Of a stretch of DNA of 64,000 bases, positions 1 to 8,371 are shown piece after piece. The DNA lies in the NCBI GenBank assembly GCA_028285265.1, contig JANQPX010000030.1, positions 744,001 through 808,000 on the forward strand, given 5' to 3'. Under the pieces are notes generated by a model. It did no database searches, had not been told where the DNA came from, and saw only the letters and a program-made list of their open reading frames with translations. Origin of the DNA: Geminicoccaceae bacterium. Its GTDB lineage: Bacteria > Pseudomonadota > Alphaproteobacteria > Geminicoccales > Geminicoccaceae. The position numbers were made by a program, and so were the translations under genes. How positions within the stretch are numbered: position 1 is the first letter of the stretch; every line of letters begins with the position of its first letter.

Positions 1-1
1 A

Positions 2-537
2 GGTGTTCCTCTCTTAAAGGACATACCCTTTATCGGCGCGCTGTTTAGCGCGACGACGAAAGTGACAGATCGAAAAAACTTCTTGTCATGATCACGCCAA
101 AAGTTCTGAAAAATCCACAGGATGCGATTGAGGCCACAGAAGAAATCCGACGGCGGTTCTATGACCTTGAGCCACTTCAGGAGAAACTCGGTCGTGATCG
201 GCTGACTATCGACCCTGTTGAGAAGCAACCCGCGACGAGGCAACCGCTGGAGGACCGTCAGATCAACTACACCGGCAATGACAATGCTTATTTCGTGGAA
301 CTCGCATCGACAACGACAGCTGTCGATGCTTGGGGCCTTTGGGATCAGGTCCAGGTTGATCATGCCGAAGGTTGTTCTGGCCTTACGCCTCTTGTGGTTG
401 CTCGGTCCAGTGGGGCAACGAAGATCTGTAGCCTTAGGGTCGGGCCTCTCGATCGTTCGAGCGAGCCCGTTAGGGCCGAGGAGATTTGCTCTCTCCTCCG
501 TGATGAGAAATTAGACTGCCGAATGATTGACGCTTAA
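2..537 (+). CDS. gspD: GspD, type II secretin: 3' end only, apparent -1 frameshift, C-terminal SPOR domain
   Basis: This is the end of the outer-membrane secretin that forms the exit channel of the type II secretion system. Bases 2-79 read GVPLLKDIPFIGALF and then TTKVTDRKN, the usual secretin C-terminal signature. The matching continuation LLVMITPKVLKN lies in the -1 frame from base 79 onward. The two frames join at an A-AAA-AAC heptamer (73-79). The reading frame therefore needs a -1 slip, or one base is missing in the assembly. After the secretin core comes a linker and then a SPOR-type domain (about 289-534; YFVELAS near its start, RVGPLDRSSE and a final Cys-containing strand). SPOR domains bind glycan-stripped peptidoglycan. 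The gene opens the operon gspD-O-E-F-G-H-I-J-L-M-C-K. Family identity is clear; whether this copy is intact is not. Confidence 0.8.
73..79 (+). other. A-AAA-AAC heptamer at the gspD frame junction
   Basis: Read in the upstream gspD frame this is cgA AAA AAC, which fits the X-XXY-YYZ pattern of a -1 slippery site. A -1 slip here joins the two halves of the secretin signature exactly (RKN then LLVMITPKVL). It is also a six-A homopolymer, the kind of place where a one-base sequencing or assembly error is common. Confidence 0.5.
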
Positions 538-593
538 GATTGTCTGCACGCCGAAACATTGCCGAGCCCCTTATTGAATGACATCCGAGCGCG

Positions 594-1343
594 ATGACCC
601 ACGAGCTGACCATAGCCCTCGCCGCCGCTCCATTCATAGGCAGTTTCCTCGGCCTCGTGATCGATCGACTACCGTCGGGTCGCCCGATTATCTTCGATCG
701 CTCGACCTGCGATTATTGCGGCAAAACCCTTCATTGGCGCGAGCTAATCCCGCTCCTTAGCTTCATCTTACTGCGCGGGCGATGCCGGCGTTGCAATCAC
801 CCACTTAGGGTTTTCTATCCGCTGATCGAGCTTGCTGCCGTCGTTGTTGTGATCAGCGCTTGCGTCGCCCCCTCTGGCTGGCTCTTCTGGTGCAGCATCC
901 TGCTTGGCTGGTGTCTCCTGGTGTTGGCCGTGATTGACCATCGGCATCTCGTCCTACCGGATACCTTAACACTGCCGCTCATCCCGATTGGCCTACTGGT
1001 CGCTTACGTCATCAATCCAGGAATGATCCACCATCACGTTTTTGGTGCGGCCATCGGCCTGTTTGTGTTTGTCGGCATTGCCCGGCTATACGCCCTCTTG
1101 CGCGACCGGGAGGGACTAGGTTTCGGTGACGCCAAGCTGTTGGCAGGGGCTGGTGCTTGGCTTGGCTGGGACGCACTCCCAGGTGTCGTTCTTCTGGCTG
1201 CCTGCTCGGCGCTTGCAATCGCTCTGCTTGGTCAGGCCGTCGAACGTCAACCAGTAGCGACGCGAGAAATTGCCTTTGGTCCGTATCTCGCTTTTGCGTT
1301 TTGGGCCTCTTGGCTCCTGGGTCCGCTTGCCTTTGACCACTGA
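594..1343 (+). CDS. gspO: Prepilin peptidase (GspO/PilD type)
   Basis: Inner-membrane aspartic protease that cleaves, and usually N-methylates, the pseudopilin leaders of GspG, H, I, J and K. The protein is 249 residues, normal for the bifunctional type. The N-terminal cytoplasmic loop has two cysteine pairs, CDYC near residue 39 and CRRC near residue 64, the zinc site of the methylase half. The two catalytic aspartates sit in AVIDHRHLVLPD and GFGDAKL, the expected pattern. About seven to eight hydrophobic segments follow. It lies between gspD and gspE rather than at the operon end. The Tad locus of this window has its own peptidase (cpaA at 36602-37153), so this one probably serves the type II system. 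Confidence 0.93.
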   Translation: MTHELTIALAAAPFIGSFLGLVIDRLPSGRPIIFDRSTCDYCGKTLHWRELIPLLSFILLRGRCRRCNHPLRVFYPLIELAAVVVVISACVAPSGWLFWCSILLGWCLLVLAVIDHRHLVLPDTLTLPLIPIGLLVAYVINPGMIHHHVFGAAIGLFVFVGIARLYALLRDREGLGFGDAKLLAGAGAWLGWDALPGVVLLAACSALAIALLGQAVERQPVATREIAFGPYLAFAFWASWLLGPLAFDH

Positions 1344-1371
1344 GGCTTGATGCTATGCAGGATGATGGATC

Positions 1372-3072
1372 ATGAGCGACGTCAACCAAGAATCTTTCGG
1401 TCAGCGATTTGGTGACCTTTTGGTCCGTCGTGGCAAGCTGGATGCTGGCGGTCTCCAACGCGCGCTACGCGCTCAAACGCTCGGCGAAGAGGGTTTGCAC
1501 ACACTGTTGCCTAAACTTGGCATGGTTTCGGAGAGCGATGTCGCCGAGATGTTAGCCGAGATCTTGGAACTTGACCTCGCCACCCGAGATGACTACCCGA
1601 TGGAGCCTCTCCACAACGAGCGTCTGAGCGTTAATTTTCTGAGGTCGTCAAGGATCATCCCATTAAGCGACACCGACAATGTATTGACGGTTGCTATGGC
1701 TGATCCGCTGGACGAGTACGCGATTAACGCCCTTCGTTTACATGCGGGGAAGCCTGTATCTGCCAAAGTAGGTATTCCCGCGGATATTGATGCTGCGCTG
1801 GAACGCTTGCTCAGCGTAAGTACCTCGGATGACGACAGCATCGATTCCCTGGACGCTGGGTTAGATGACGATTTGATCGACGATGTCGAGCGTCTGCGCG
1901 ACCTGGCAAGTGAAGCGCCGGTCGTCAGAATCGTAAACCGATTGATCTCAAGCGCTGTCGACCAACGTGCCTCCGACATCCATATCGAGCCCTTTGAACA
2001 ATCACTGCGCATTCGTTATCGCGTCGACGGGATGCTGAAAGATGGTGAAAGCGTCCCTCGGTCACTTCATGCGGCAATGATCTCGAGACTGAAAATCATG
2101 GCGGGGCTCAACATTGCCGAGCGGCGCTTGCCGCAAGACGGCAGGATACGGCTGGCTATCCGCGGTCGCGATATTGATCTTCGTGTTGCCACGATGCCGA
2201 TCATGCATGGTGAGGCCGTGGTCTTGCGTATTCTTGATAGGGGAAGTGTCAAGCTTGACTTTGATGCGCTCGGCTTTTCGGCGAACGCGCTCACGGCGTA
2301 TCGATCAGGCCTAACGCGGCCGAATGGCATTGTGTTGGTGACCGGACCAACCGGAAGTGGCAAGACAACGACGCTCTACACGTCGCTGCTTGAGCTCAAT
2401 ACGATCGACCGTAAGGTTCTTACCGTCGAAGATCCGATCGAGTATCAACTCGATGGCATTAATCAGGTACAGATCAAGCCTCAGATCGACCTTACCTTCG
2501 CTCACGTCCTGCGCGCGATGCTTCGGCATGATCCAGATGTCATTATGGTCGGTGAAGTCCGCGATCTTGAAACTGCGGAGATCGCTATCCAAGCGGCGCT
2601 AACAGGCCATCTGGTACTCTCGACGCTTCACACGAACAATGCGGCAGCGACGCTCATGCGTTTGATCGATATGGGTGTTGAGACGTTTCTTTTGACCTCC
2701 ACACTTAACGTCGTCGTAGCGCAACGGCTGGTCCGACGACTCTGCCCGTCCTGTCGCGAGGCCTATGTGCCTCTTCCGAAAGTGGTCGAGCAACTGGGCG
2801 TAGACGCTGTGAGCGGTACGCGGTTTTGGCATGCCAAGGGGTGTGAGCGGTGTGGCAATACCGGATATCACGGCCGCGTTAGTCTTAACGAAGTTTTGGT
2901 AATGAACGATGCAGTGCGCGAGACACTTCTTAGCCGTTCCGATGCTGGTGCTTTGCATCGCGTTGCTTGCGAGTCGGGCATGGTGCCGATGATCCGAGAC
3001 GGCATAGCAAAGACATTGGCCGGCATTACCACCGTCGAGGAGGTCTTGCGCGTGACCCGAGAGTTCGCGTGA
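1372..3072 (+). CDS. gspE: GspE, type II secretion ATPase
   Basis: Cytoplasmic hexameric ATPase that powers pseudopilus assembly. The protein has 566 residues. An N-terminal GspE N1/N2-like region (about residues 1-165) should dock onto GspL. The ATPase core follows, with Walker A GPTGSGKTTTLY near residue 325, the Asp box, Walker B VIMVGEVRD and the His box STLHTNNAAATLMR. The tetracysteine zinc module of this family is present, CPSC and CERC about 35 residues apart. The ATG at 1372 has an AGGATG-like ribosome site just upstream. The stop codon overlaps the gspF start by one base (TGATG), which suggests translational coupling. Confidence 0.96.
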   Translation: MSDVNQESFGQRFGDLLVRRGKLDAGGLQRALRAQTLGEEGLHTLLPKLGMVSESDVAEMLAEILELDLATRDDYPMEPLHNERLSVNFLRSSRIIPLSDTDNVLTVAMADPLDEYAINALRLHAGKPVSAKVGIPADIDAALERLLSVSTSDDDSIDSLDAGLDDDLIDDVERLRDLASEAPVVRIVNRLISSAVDQRASDIHIEPFEQSLRIRYRVDGMLKDGESVPRSLHAAMISRLKIMAGLNIAERRLPQDGRIRLAIRGRDIDLRVATMPIMHGEAVVLRILDRGSVKLDFDALGFSANALTAYRSGLTRPNGIVLVTGPTGSGKTTTLYTSLLELNTIDRKVLTVEDPIEYQLDGINQVQIKPQIDLTFAHVLRAMLRHDPDVIMVGEVRDLETAEIAIQAALTGHLVLSTLHTNNAAATLMRLIDMGVETFLLTSTLNVVVAQRLVRRLCPSCREAYVPLPKVVEQLGVDAVSGTRFWHAKGCERCGNTGYHGRVSLNEVLVMNDAVRETLLSRSDAGALHRVACESGMVPMIRDGIAKTLAGITTVEEVLRVTREFA

Positions 3073-4310
3073 TGCCGCGCTTTCTCTTTCGTGCTGTCGA
3101 CAGTGAGGGGGAGAAGGTCGAAGGCGAGATCGAGGCCGCTGATCAGAACGCCGTCGTCGATCAGCTTCGCAAGCGTCAGCAAATACCGTTGTCTATTCAC
3201 GCCGCGGATTCTGTATCAGGTACCGGATCGTCGTCGCTTCGACGGTGGTTGGAACAGCCACTTTTGGGCGGTGGCGGCATTCGCCAGCGCGATGTTGCGA
3301 TCATGACCCGCGAGTTATCGACGCTTCTCAATGCAGGACTCAATGTTGATCAGGCCCTGAGCTTTCTCCTTGATGTCACGCAAAATGAGCGGCTTAGGCG
3401 GCTTCTGACAGATCTTCTCGGAAAGGTGCAGGGCGGAAGCATGCTCGCGTCGGCGCTGGAGGATCATAAGGCCGTGTTCTCCAGTGCTTATATCGGCCTC
3501 GTACGTGCGGGCGAATCGGGCAATGCCCTCGACGACGTCCTCACGCGTCTCGCTGAATATCTCGATAGCAATGAGCGGCTGAACGAACAGGTGAAGTCGG
3601 CGTTGGTCTATCCCCTTCTGCTGATGATGATGGCTTCGATTTCTATCGTTGTGCTGCTAGCCTTGGTGGTACCGCAATTCACACCCCTCTTCGAAAGTGC
3701 TGGCGCTGACTTGCCGGTTTTGACTCGCTTCGTCGTCGGTCTTGGCGACGCCGCCAACCACTACTGGTGGCTCGCTCTGCTCATAACGCTCGGTCTCTGG
3801 CTTTGGGGCCGATCACAACTCAGAAACCCAACAAGTCGATCTCGGATCGATCGCATCGCGCTCCAGATACCACTCGTCGGCGATCTTATTGCCAAGATCG
3901 ATACTGCCAGGATGGCAAGAACGGTGGGAACGCTGCTTACAAATGGCGTTGCGCTGCCGAATGCCTTGTCAATTGCCAAAGAGACAATGGGCAATAGTAG
4001 GCTTCGTGACACGCTCGGAGACACCTTGATCCGTGTCAAGGAAGGTAAACGGGTTGCCGCGTCCTTGGAGCGCGCGGGCGTGTTTCCAAAACTTGCTACC
4101 CACCTGATCGCAGTTGGTGAACGTTCTGGCCAGCTTGACGTCATGCTCTCGAAGGTCGCAGACATTTTCGATCAGGAAGTGAAGACGACGGTCGGACGGC
4201 TCATGACGCTTTTGGTGCCGGTGCTCACGATCGGCGTTGGCCTTGTGATCGCGACGATCATCGGCGCGATACTTACCGCCATTCTCGCTGCTTACCAGCT
4301 GCCGATCTGA
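3072..4310 (+). CDS. gspF: GspF, type II secretion inner-membrane platform protein
   Basis: Polytopic membrane protein at the base of the type II machine. The product is 412 residues starting MPRFLFRAVDSEGEKVEGE, the standard GspF N-terminus. Two cytoplasmic four-helix repeats (around residues 70-190 and 275-395) each precede a transmembrane hairpin, with the usual LLNAGLNVDQALSFL and LLTNGVALPNALSIA repeat cores. The ATG at 3072 is preferred over a longer in-frame TTG start because it overlaps the gspE stop and matches the family N-terminus. A 143-base spacer separates it from gspG. Confidence 0.95.
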   Translation: MPRFLFRAVDSEGEKVEGEIEAADQNAVVDQLRKRQQIPLSIHAADSVSGTGSSSLRRWLEQPLLGGGGIRQRDVAIMTRELSTLLNAGLNVDQALSFLLDVTQNERLRRLLTDLLGKVQGGSMLASALEDHKAVFSSAYIGLVRAGESGNALDDVLTRLAEYLDSNERLNEQVKSALVYPLLLMMMASISIVVLLALVVPQFTPLFESAGADLPVLTRFVVGLGDAANHYWWLALLITLGLWLWGRSQLRNPTSRSRIDRIALQIPLVGDLIAKIDTARMARTVGTLLTNGVALPNALSIAKETMGNSRLRDTLGDTLIRVKEGKRVAASLERAGVFPKLATHLIAVGERSGQLDVMLSKVADIFDQEVKTTVGRLMTLLVPVLTIGVGLVIATIIGAILTAILAAYQLPI

Positions 4311-4356
4311 CCGGTGGCTACTTTAGGATCTGGATCTCTTCAGACGTTTGGACAGG

Positions 4357-4373
4357 AAGCCATATGTTGGCTT
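4357..4373 (+). repeat. Small hairpin in the gspF-gspG spacer
   Basis: AAGCCA, a five-base loop and TGGCTT form a perfect 6-bp stem in the longest spacer of the first half of the operon. No T-run follows, so it is not an intrinsic terminator. It could be an mRNA processing or stability element ahead of the major pseudopilin, or chance. Confidence 0.25.
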
Positions 4374-4453
4374 GAGCTTCGATGAGCGCCAGTTTAAGAC
4401 TATGCGCTGTGATCCCTTGAAAGAAACGTTCGAGAGAGATTTTGAGCGACACC

Positions 4454-4897
4454 ATGTCCAAGCCGACTTCTCGCCCGCGAAAACTCCGTTCGAACGCTGG
4501 TTTCACGTTGATCGAACTTTTGGTCGTCCTGGTGATTTTAGGGCTACTTGCCGCCTTTGCAGCACCTCAGGTCTTGAAATATCTGAGCTCTGCAAAAACT
4601 GATGCGGCGGAAGCGCAAATCAAGAATATCGCGGCGATCTTGGATCTCTACCGGCTCGAGGTCGGAAGCTATCCCTCGGAGGCCGACGGTCTCGACGCCC
4701 TGGTAACTGCCCCGGCAGACGCCGCGCGCTGGAACGGCCCGTACGTTAAACAGCGCGACTCACTGGTTGACCCCTGGGGCGAGCTCTACGGTTATCGCAT
4801 GCCTGGCGAACATGGTGACTATGACCTTTATTCGCTCGGCGCAGATCGCACCGAAGGTGGCGAAGGTGAGGATCAAGACGTCACCAGCTGGCAGTGA
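4454..4897 (+). CDS. gspG: GspG, major pseudopilin
   Basis: Major pilin-like subunit of the type II pseudopilus. A basic leader ends NAG, followed by FTLIELLVVLVILGLLAAF, the type III signal with Glu at mature position +5 and the hydrophobic helix. The GspG core follows: LYRLEVGSYPSEADGLDAL, then WNGPYVK, VDPWGELYGYRMPG and YDLYSLGADRTEGGEGED, which carries the calcium-site region of this family. The ATG at 4454 gives 147 residues. A TTG at 4442 is an alternative and lies closer to a GAGAG stretch. The 3' end overlaps gspH by 32 bases. Confidence 0.94.
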   Translation: MSKPTSRPRKLRSNAGFTLIELLVVLVILGLLAAFAAPQVLKYLSSAKTDAAEAQIKNIAAILDLYRLEVGSYPSEADGLDALVTAPADAARWNGPYVKQRDSLVDPWGELYGYRMPGEHGDYDLYSLGADRTEGGEGEDQDVTSWQ

Positions 4898-5345
4898 GCC
4901 CGCTCATGGCGGGTTCACGCTGATCGAGCTCTTGGTCGTATTGGCGATCATTGGCCTAATTCTGGTATCGATTCCCGGCTTTCTCTTGCGTGACAATGCC
5001 GCGTTCAATCTTGACCGATCGACGCAGAAGTTGGCGGATAGCCTCCGCGGGGTCCGAAGTGTTGCGATCACGGCCAATCGCGAGCAGACCTTGAGTATCG
5101 ACGTTGAGCGTCGGCAGTTCCTTACGCCGAAGGCGAAGGCACCCGTGCAGCTTCCCGCAGGCGTCACGATCGGCTTCATCACGGCGCGTCAGGAGCAGTT
5201 GAATGAAACGACGGGCCGAATCCGATTCTTTCCTGACGGCAGTTCCACAGGCGGTCGGGTCATCCTAGCCGTAGGCAATCTCCGGAATGCCATCGAAATC
5301 GATTGGCTAACCGGCCTTATTTCAATCATTGACGCACCATCATGA
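4866..5345 (+). CDS. gspH: GspH, minor pseudopilin
   Basis: Minor pseudopilin of 159 residues. The leader MRIKTSPAGSEPAHGG is followed by FTLIELLVVLAIIGLIL, with Glu at +5. A GspH-type globular region follows, with the conserved ending RIRFFPDGSSTGGRVILA. The start is taken as GTG at 4866. GAAGG (4853-4857) lies eight bases upstream, and the resulting leader has normal length. A much longer in-frame start inside gspG would give an unlikely leader. The stop overlaps gspI by four bases (ATGA). Confidence 0.9.
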   Translation: MRIKTSPAGSEPAHGGFTLIELLVVLAIIGLILVSIPGFLLRDNAAFNLDRSTQKLADSLRGVRSVAITANREQTLSIDVERRQFLTPKAKAPVQLPAGVTIGFITARQEQLNETTGRIRFFPDGSSTGGRVILAVGNLRNAIEIDWLTGLISIIDAPS

Positions 5346-5755
5346 CCGGCAAATCGCCTATTCGCTGGCGGACCGATCATGGCTTTACGCTGTTGGAAAC
5401 TCTTGTGGCCCTCTTGATCTTTGCGGTCGCATTCGGCGCCATCGCCGATATCTTTTATACCGGTATCCGCCAAGCGCGAATCGCGGCCACTCTATGGGAT
5501 GCTCGGGCCTTGGCTGAACAACAAGTAACGCGCTTCGGCCACGAGCTTCCCCTGGAACCCGGTTTATTCTCTGGCGTCAGTCGTGCACTGCCGGGAGAAA
5601 CACCGCTAGCTTGGGACGCCGAGGTCAAGACCGTCGAGGCGCCGGGTCCGGAAACCGATCTTGCCCTCTTTCATATTTCCATTGAGGTCCGTGAAGGCGG
5701 CAGTGACCACGTTCACTTCAAGCTGCAGACGCTCAAATTGGGGCTCGTGCCATGA
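5342..5755 (+). CDS. gspI: GspI, minor pseudopilin
   Basis: Minor pseudopilin of 137 residues, part of the H-I-J-K tip complex of the pseudopilus. The leader ends TDHG, followed by FTLLETLVALLIFAVAFGA, with Glu at +5. The length and the LAEQQVTRFG helix region fit GspI. Start and stop each overlap a neighbour by four bases (ATGA with gspH and with gspJ), a clear sign of translational coupling. Confidence 0.9.
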   Translation: MTGKSPIRWRTDHGFTLLETLVALLIFAVAFGAIADIFYTGIRQARIAATLWDARALAEQQVTRFGHELPLEPGLFSGVSRALPGETPLAWDAEVKTVEAPGPETDLALFHISIEVREGGSDHVHFKLQTLKLGLVP

Positions 5756-6408
5756 GACCGGTGAGCAAGCGGCGCCGCTCAGGCGGGTTTACGCTGATGG
5801 AGCTTCTCGTTGCGATGACGCTGCTCGGCATGTTGATGGTCGTTCTCTTCGGCAGCCTTCGATTTGGCACGCGGGTTTGGGAGGCGACGGATCGTATTCG
5901 AAGAGACGATGGTGAAGCACAGGCTATTCGCACATTTCTAAGAGAGCGGCTTGAGCAATCTTTGCCGCTGTCCCTCCCGTTAGCCGATGGCCGCTACGAG
6001 ATCGTCTTTGCTGGTGAGGAGACATCACTCCGCGTGGCATCATCGATGCCTCAAAGCGTCGGCTATGGTCCTTATGTGATGAACTTTTCGGTTACGCCGG
6101 CGAGTGGGCCAGACGTCAGCAACGAACTGACTTTCCGCTGGCGGTTGATCGACGATGAGATCGACCGTCGAGATAACGACGTCCAGGAGAGGGTGATTCT
6201 TGATACGCTTGATCGCGTTAGGTTTGCCTATTTCGGCAGGAAGGAGGGACGCGATACCATACCCCAATGGCATGCGACCTGGCGCGAGCAGGGTGAGCTT
6301 CCCGATCTCATTCGAGTCGACGTTGCCTTCATTCGGGGTGACAAGGACCCTTGGCCACCCTTAATCGTCTCGACGAGGATCGATGAATGGTACGAAACCT
6401 CATTCTAG
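5752..6408 (+). CDS. gspJ: GspJ, minor pseudopilin
   Basis: Minor pseudopilin of 218 residues. The leader RRRSGG is followed by FTLMELLVAMTLLGMLMVV, with Glu at +5. The large globular region and the ending with PPLIVSTRIDEWYE fit GspJ, which caps the pseudopilus together with GspI and GspK. It overlaps gspI by four bases. About 100 bases separate it from gspL, and gspK has been displaced to the operon end. Confidence 0.9.
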   Translation: MRPVSKRRRSGGFTLMELLVAMTLLGMLMVVLFGSLRFGTRVWEATDRIRRDDGEAQAIRTFLRERLEQSLPLSLPLADGRYEIVFAGEETSLRVASSMPQSVGYGPYVMNFSVTPASGPDVSNELTFRWRLIDDEIDRRDNDVQERVILDTLDRVRFAYFGRKEGRDTIPQWHATWREQGELPDLIRVDVAFIRGDKDPWPPLIVSTRIDEWYETSF

Positions 6409-6504
6409 CCGCGCAGTCGCTGACAACGCCCTCCTGGGTGAACAATGGTGGTGCAGGTGTCATTGGTCGTCTATTCTTGCTGCAGACCATCATTGTCAAT
6501 ATTC

Positions 6505-7626
6505 ATGTCGGATACTTTGACCATGGCTGATCCATTACGGGCCATAACACAGTTACCTGGCATCTTCATGCGGTGGTGGTTGGGGGAGCTCAGTGGGCTG
6601 ATGCCGAGGGGCTTGGCTCCCTCACGCGTTAAGCAGCGTTCTTGCCTGGTTCTGAAATTGCATGACGATGAGGTTGTGTTATCTGAGCACACAAAGCGTG
6701 GTAGCACGCGAGTGCTCGGTCGCTGCGAAATCAAAGGGCAGGGCGCGCGTGATGCTGATGTCGTCCAAAGGCCAGTAGGCCTTGCAGCGTTGTCAGAACG
6801 GCGGTACCGCAAATGGCCTCTGGTAATCAGGCTAGCACCTCATCTCGGCATGAGAAAACTTGTCGATCTGCCACTGGCAGCGAAGGATGACCTCGCCAAC
6901 CTTCTGCACTTCGAGCTTGATCGTTTGACGCCTTTTAAGCCCGAGGACGTCAATCTGGCTTGGCGCCTTCAGGCAACCGATACGAAGGCGGGCAGTATGC
7001 AGGTCCTGCTGGAAATCGTACCGAGAGCAGTCATTGATCTGGCCCTGGACCTGGTTGCGCCGTTTCAGCGTGAGCCCGATAGCATCGAGCTTGAGCAAAC
7101 GGGAGACCAAGTGCAGCCACTGGATCTGCGACCCAAGCTCATCGATGAGAGGCCGGCCGATGGTTGGGCAAAACGGGTTCTACGCGTTACGGCAATGGTC
7201 CTGCTTGTGATTAACGTCGCCCTGCCGGTGGTCCAGCAACAGCAACTGATCGCTGACCTGGATGCTAAAATCGTTACCGCACGCCAGGGGGCAGAAGTCA
7301 GCTTACAACTTCGAGAACGTTTGGATTCGATGTCAAATGAATCAGCGTTTTTGGCCGACGCTAGAAACGGACGTCCGACCATGACAGAGCTTCTGGCAGA
7401 GTTGACCGAACTTCTCCCAGATCACAGTCATATTTTGCAACTCAGGGTGACCGAAAATGACATCGACTTGATGGGGCTTGCGGACAAAGCGACAGATCTG
7501 ATTGCGATTCTCTCGCAATCGTCGTTTCTGAAGGGTCCTGCGTTTAACTCTCCAGTCACACGTGATGGCCGTTCGAACAAGGAACGTTTCCATATATCGG
7601 TAGAGCTTGCATCGGAGACATCGTGA
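6505..7626 (+). CDS. gspL: GspL-like assembly protein with PilN-type C-terminus
   Basis: Bitopic inner-membrane protein expected to link GspE to the periplasmic part of the machine. The N-terminal half contains RWWLGELSGLMP and a divergent actin-like region (PLAAKDDLANLLHFELDRLTP resembles the GspL/PilM-PilN type). One transmembrane segment follows (VLRVTAMVLLVINVALPVV), then a short coiled coil, and a PilN-like periplasmic domain with TMTELLAELTELLPDHSHI. Starts at 6445, 6505 and 6523 are all in frame and none has a good ribosome site. I chose 6505 because family N-termini start near the tryptophan-rich segment. The stop overlaps gspM (TGATG). Confidence 0.8.
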   Translation: MSDTLTMADPLRAITQLPGIFMRWWLGELSGLMPRGLAPSRVKQRSCLVLKLHDDEVVLSEHTKRGSTRVLGRCEIKGQGARDADVVQRPVGLAALSERRYRKWPLVIRLAPHLGMRKLVDLPLAAKDDLANLLHFELDRLTPFKPEDVNLAWRLQATDTKAGSMQVLLEIVPRAVIDLALDLVAPFQREPDSIELEQTGDQVQPLDLRPKLIDERPADGWAKRVLRVTAMVLLVINVALPVVQQQQLIADLDAKIVTARQGAEVSLQLRERLDSMSNESAFLADARNGRPTMTELLAELTELLPDHSHILQLRVTENDIDLMGLADKATDLIAILSQSSFLKGPAFNSPVTRDGRSNKERFHISVELASETS

Positions 7627-8210
7627 TGCTGCAGCCGGGATCTCTTGTGTCGAGAACGCTAGCGCTGGCTATTTTGGCCGCCCTTGTCCTGGGGGTTTTC
7701 CTGTTTGCCATCGAGCCGGCGATGAGCACGTATCAGAACAATCGCGATGAAATCGCCAGATCAAAGCAGCTCCTGCAGCGTTATGAAGCGTTGATTGCCG
7801 AGCGACCAGGTTTGATCGAGCGTATTGAGGCATTGGATGCCGATGACAGCAATGCCATCGCTTTCCTGGAAAACACCGACGAAGCCTTGGCCGGAGTCGA
7901 GCTGCAGGATCTCGTTTCTACTGTCGTCGATACCGCCGGTGGGTCGGTCAAGTCCATCCAGGTACTACCGGCTATCGACGTGGAGGAGGGGCCACCGCTT
8001 AGGAAAAGTGGTGTGAAGCTGCGCTTTTCGGCTGATATCGACATGCTTGCTGAGACACTTTTCGAGCTAGAAACAATGGAACCTTTGCTCTTCATCGATC
8101 AACTCCAAGTGACGGCGGCAAGAACTCGGCAAGGGAGGAATAAAGCCGATATGGCGCCAGAATTGGATGTTCGAATTGATGTTTTTAGCTTTGCGCGCCT
8201 CGTTCCCTGA
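7626..8210 (+). CDS. gspM: GspM-like assembly protein
   Basis: Bitopic inner-membrane partner of GspL. The 194-residue product has one N-terminal transmembrane segment (TLALAILAALVLGVFLFAI). A predicted coiled coil follows (residues about 35-75), then a ferredoxin-like periplasmic domain (LQDLVSTVVDTAGGSVKSI, LFELETMEPLLFIDQLQV). The last motif is typical of the T2SSM_b subfamily. The ATG at 7626 overlaps the gspL stop by one base. An adjacent GTG at 7623 is also possible. Confidence 0.83.
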   Translation: MLQPGSLVSRTLALAILAALVLGVFLFAIEPAMSTYQNNRDEIARSKQLLQRYEALIAERPGLIERIEALDADDSNAIAFLENTDEALAGVELQDLVSTVVDTAGGSVKSIQVLPAIDVEEGPPLRKSGVKLRFSADIDMLAETLFELETMEPLLFIDQLQVTAARTRQGRNKADMAPELDVRIDVFSFARLVP

Positions 8211-8255
8211 AGGGTTGAGACATGCAACGGACTTCCAAGAAAGATCGGTGATGGC

Positions 8256-8330
8256 GTGACGGCAAGCAGTGCTCGGGTACAGTGGGTGACGCTCTTGGCG
8301 TTTGTGCTCGGGTCAGCCGATACTATATAG
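8256..8330 (+). other. Possible 24-codon open frame in the gspM-gspC spacer
   Basis: A GTG-started frame of 24 codons with a short hydrophobic core (VTLLAFVLG) and a TAG stop lies in a 161-base spacer where the rest of the operon is tightly packed. There is no convincing ribosome site. It may be a chance frame or a relic of a gene start. I cannot assign a function. Confidence 0.15.
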
Positions 8331-8371
8331 ATCTGAGGAAGCAGGGGTCTTGAGATCGAACGGATCGTCGG

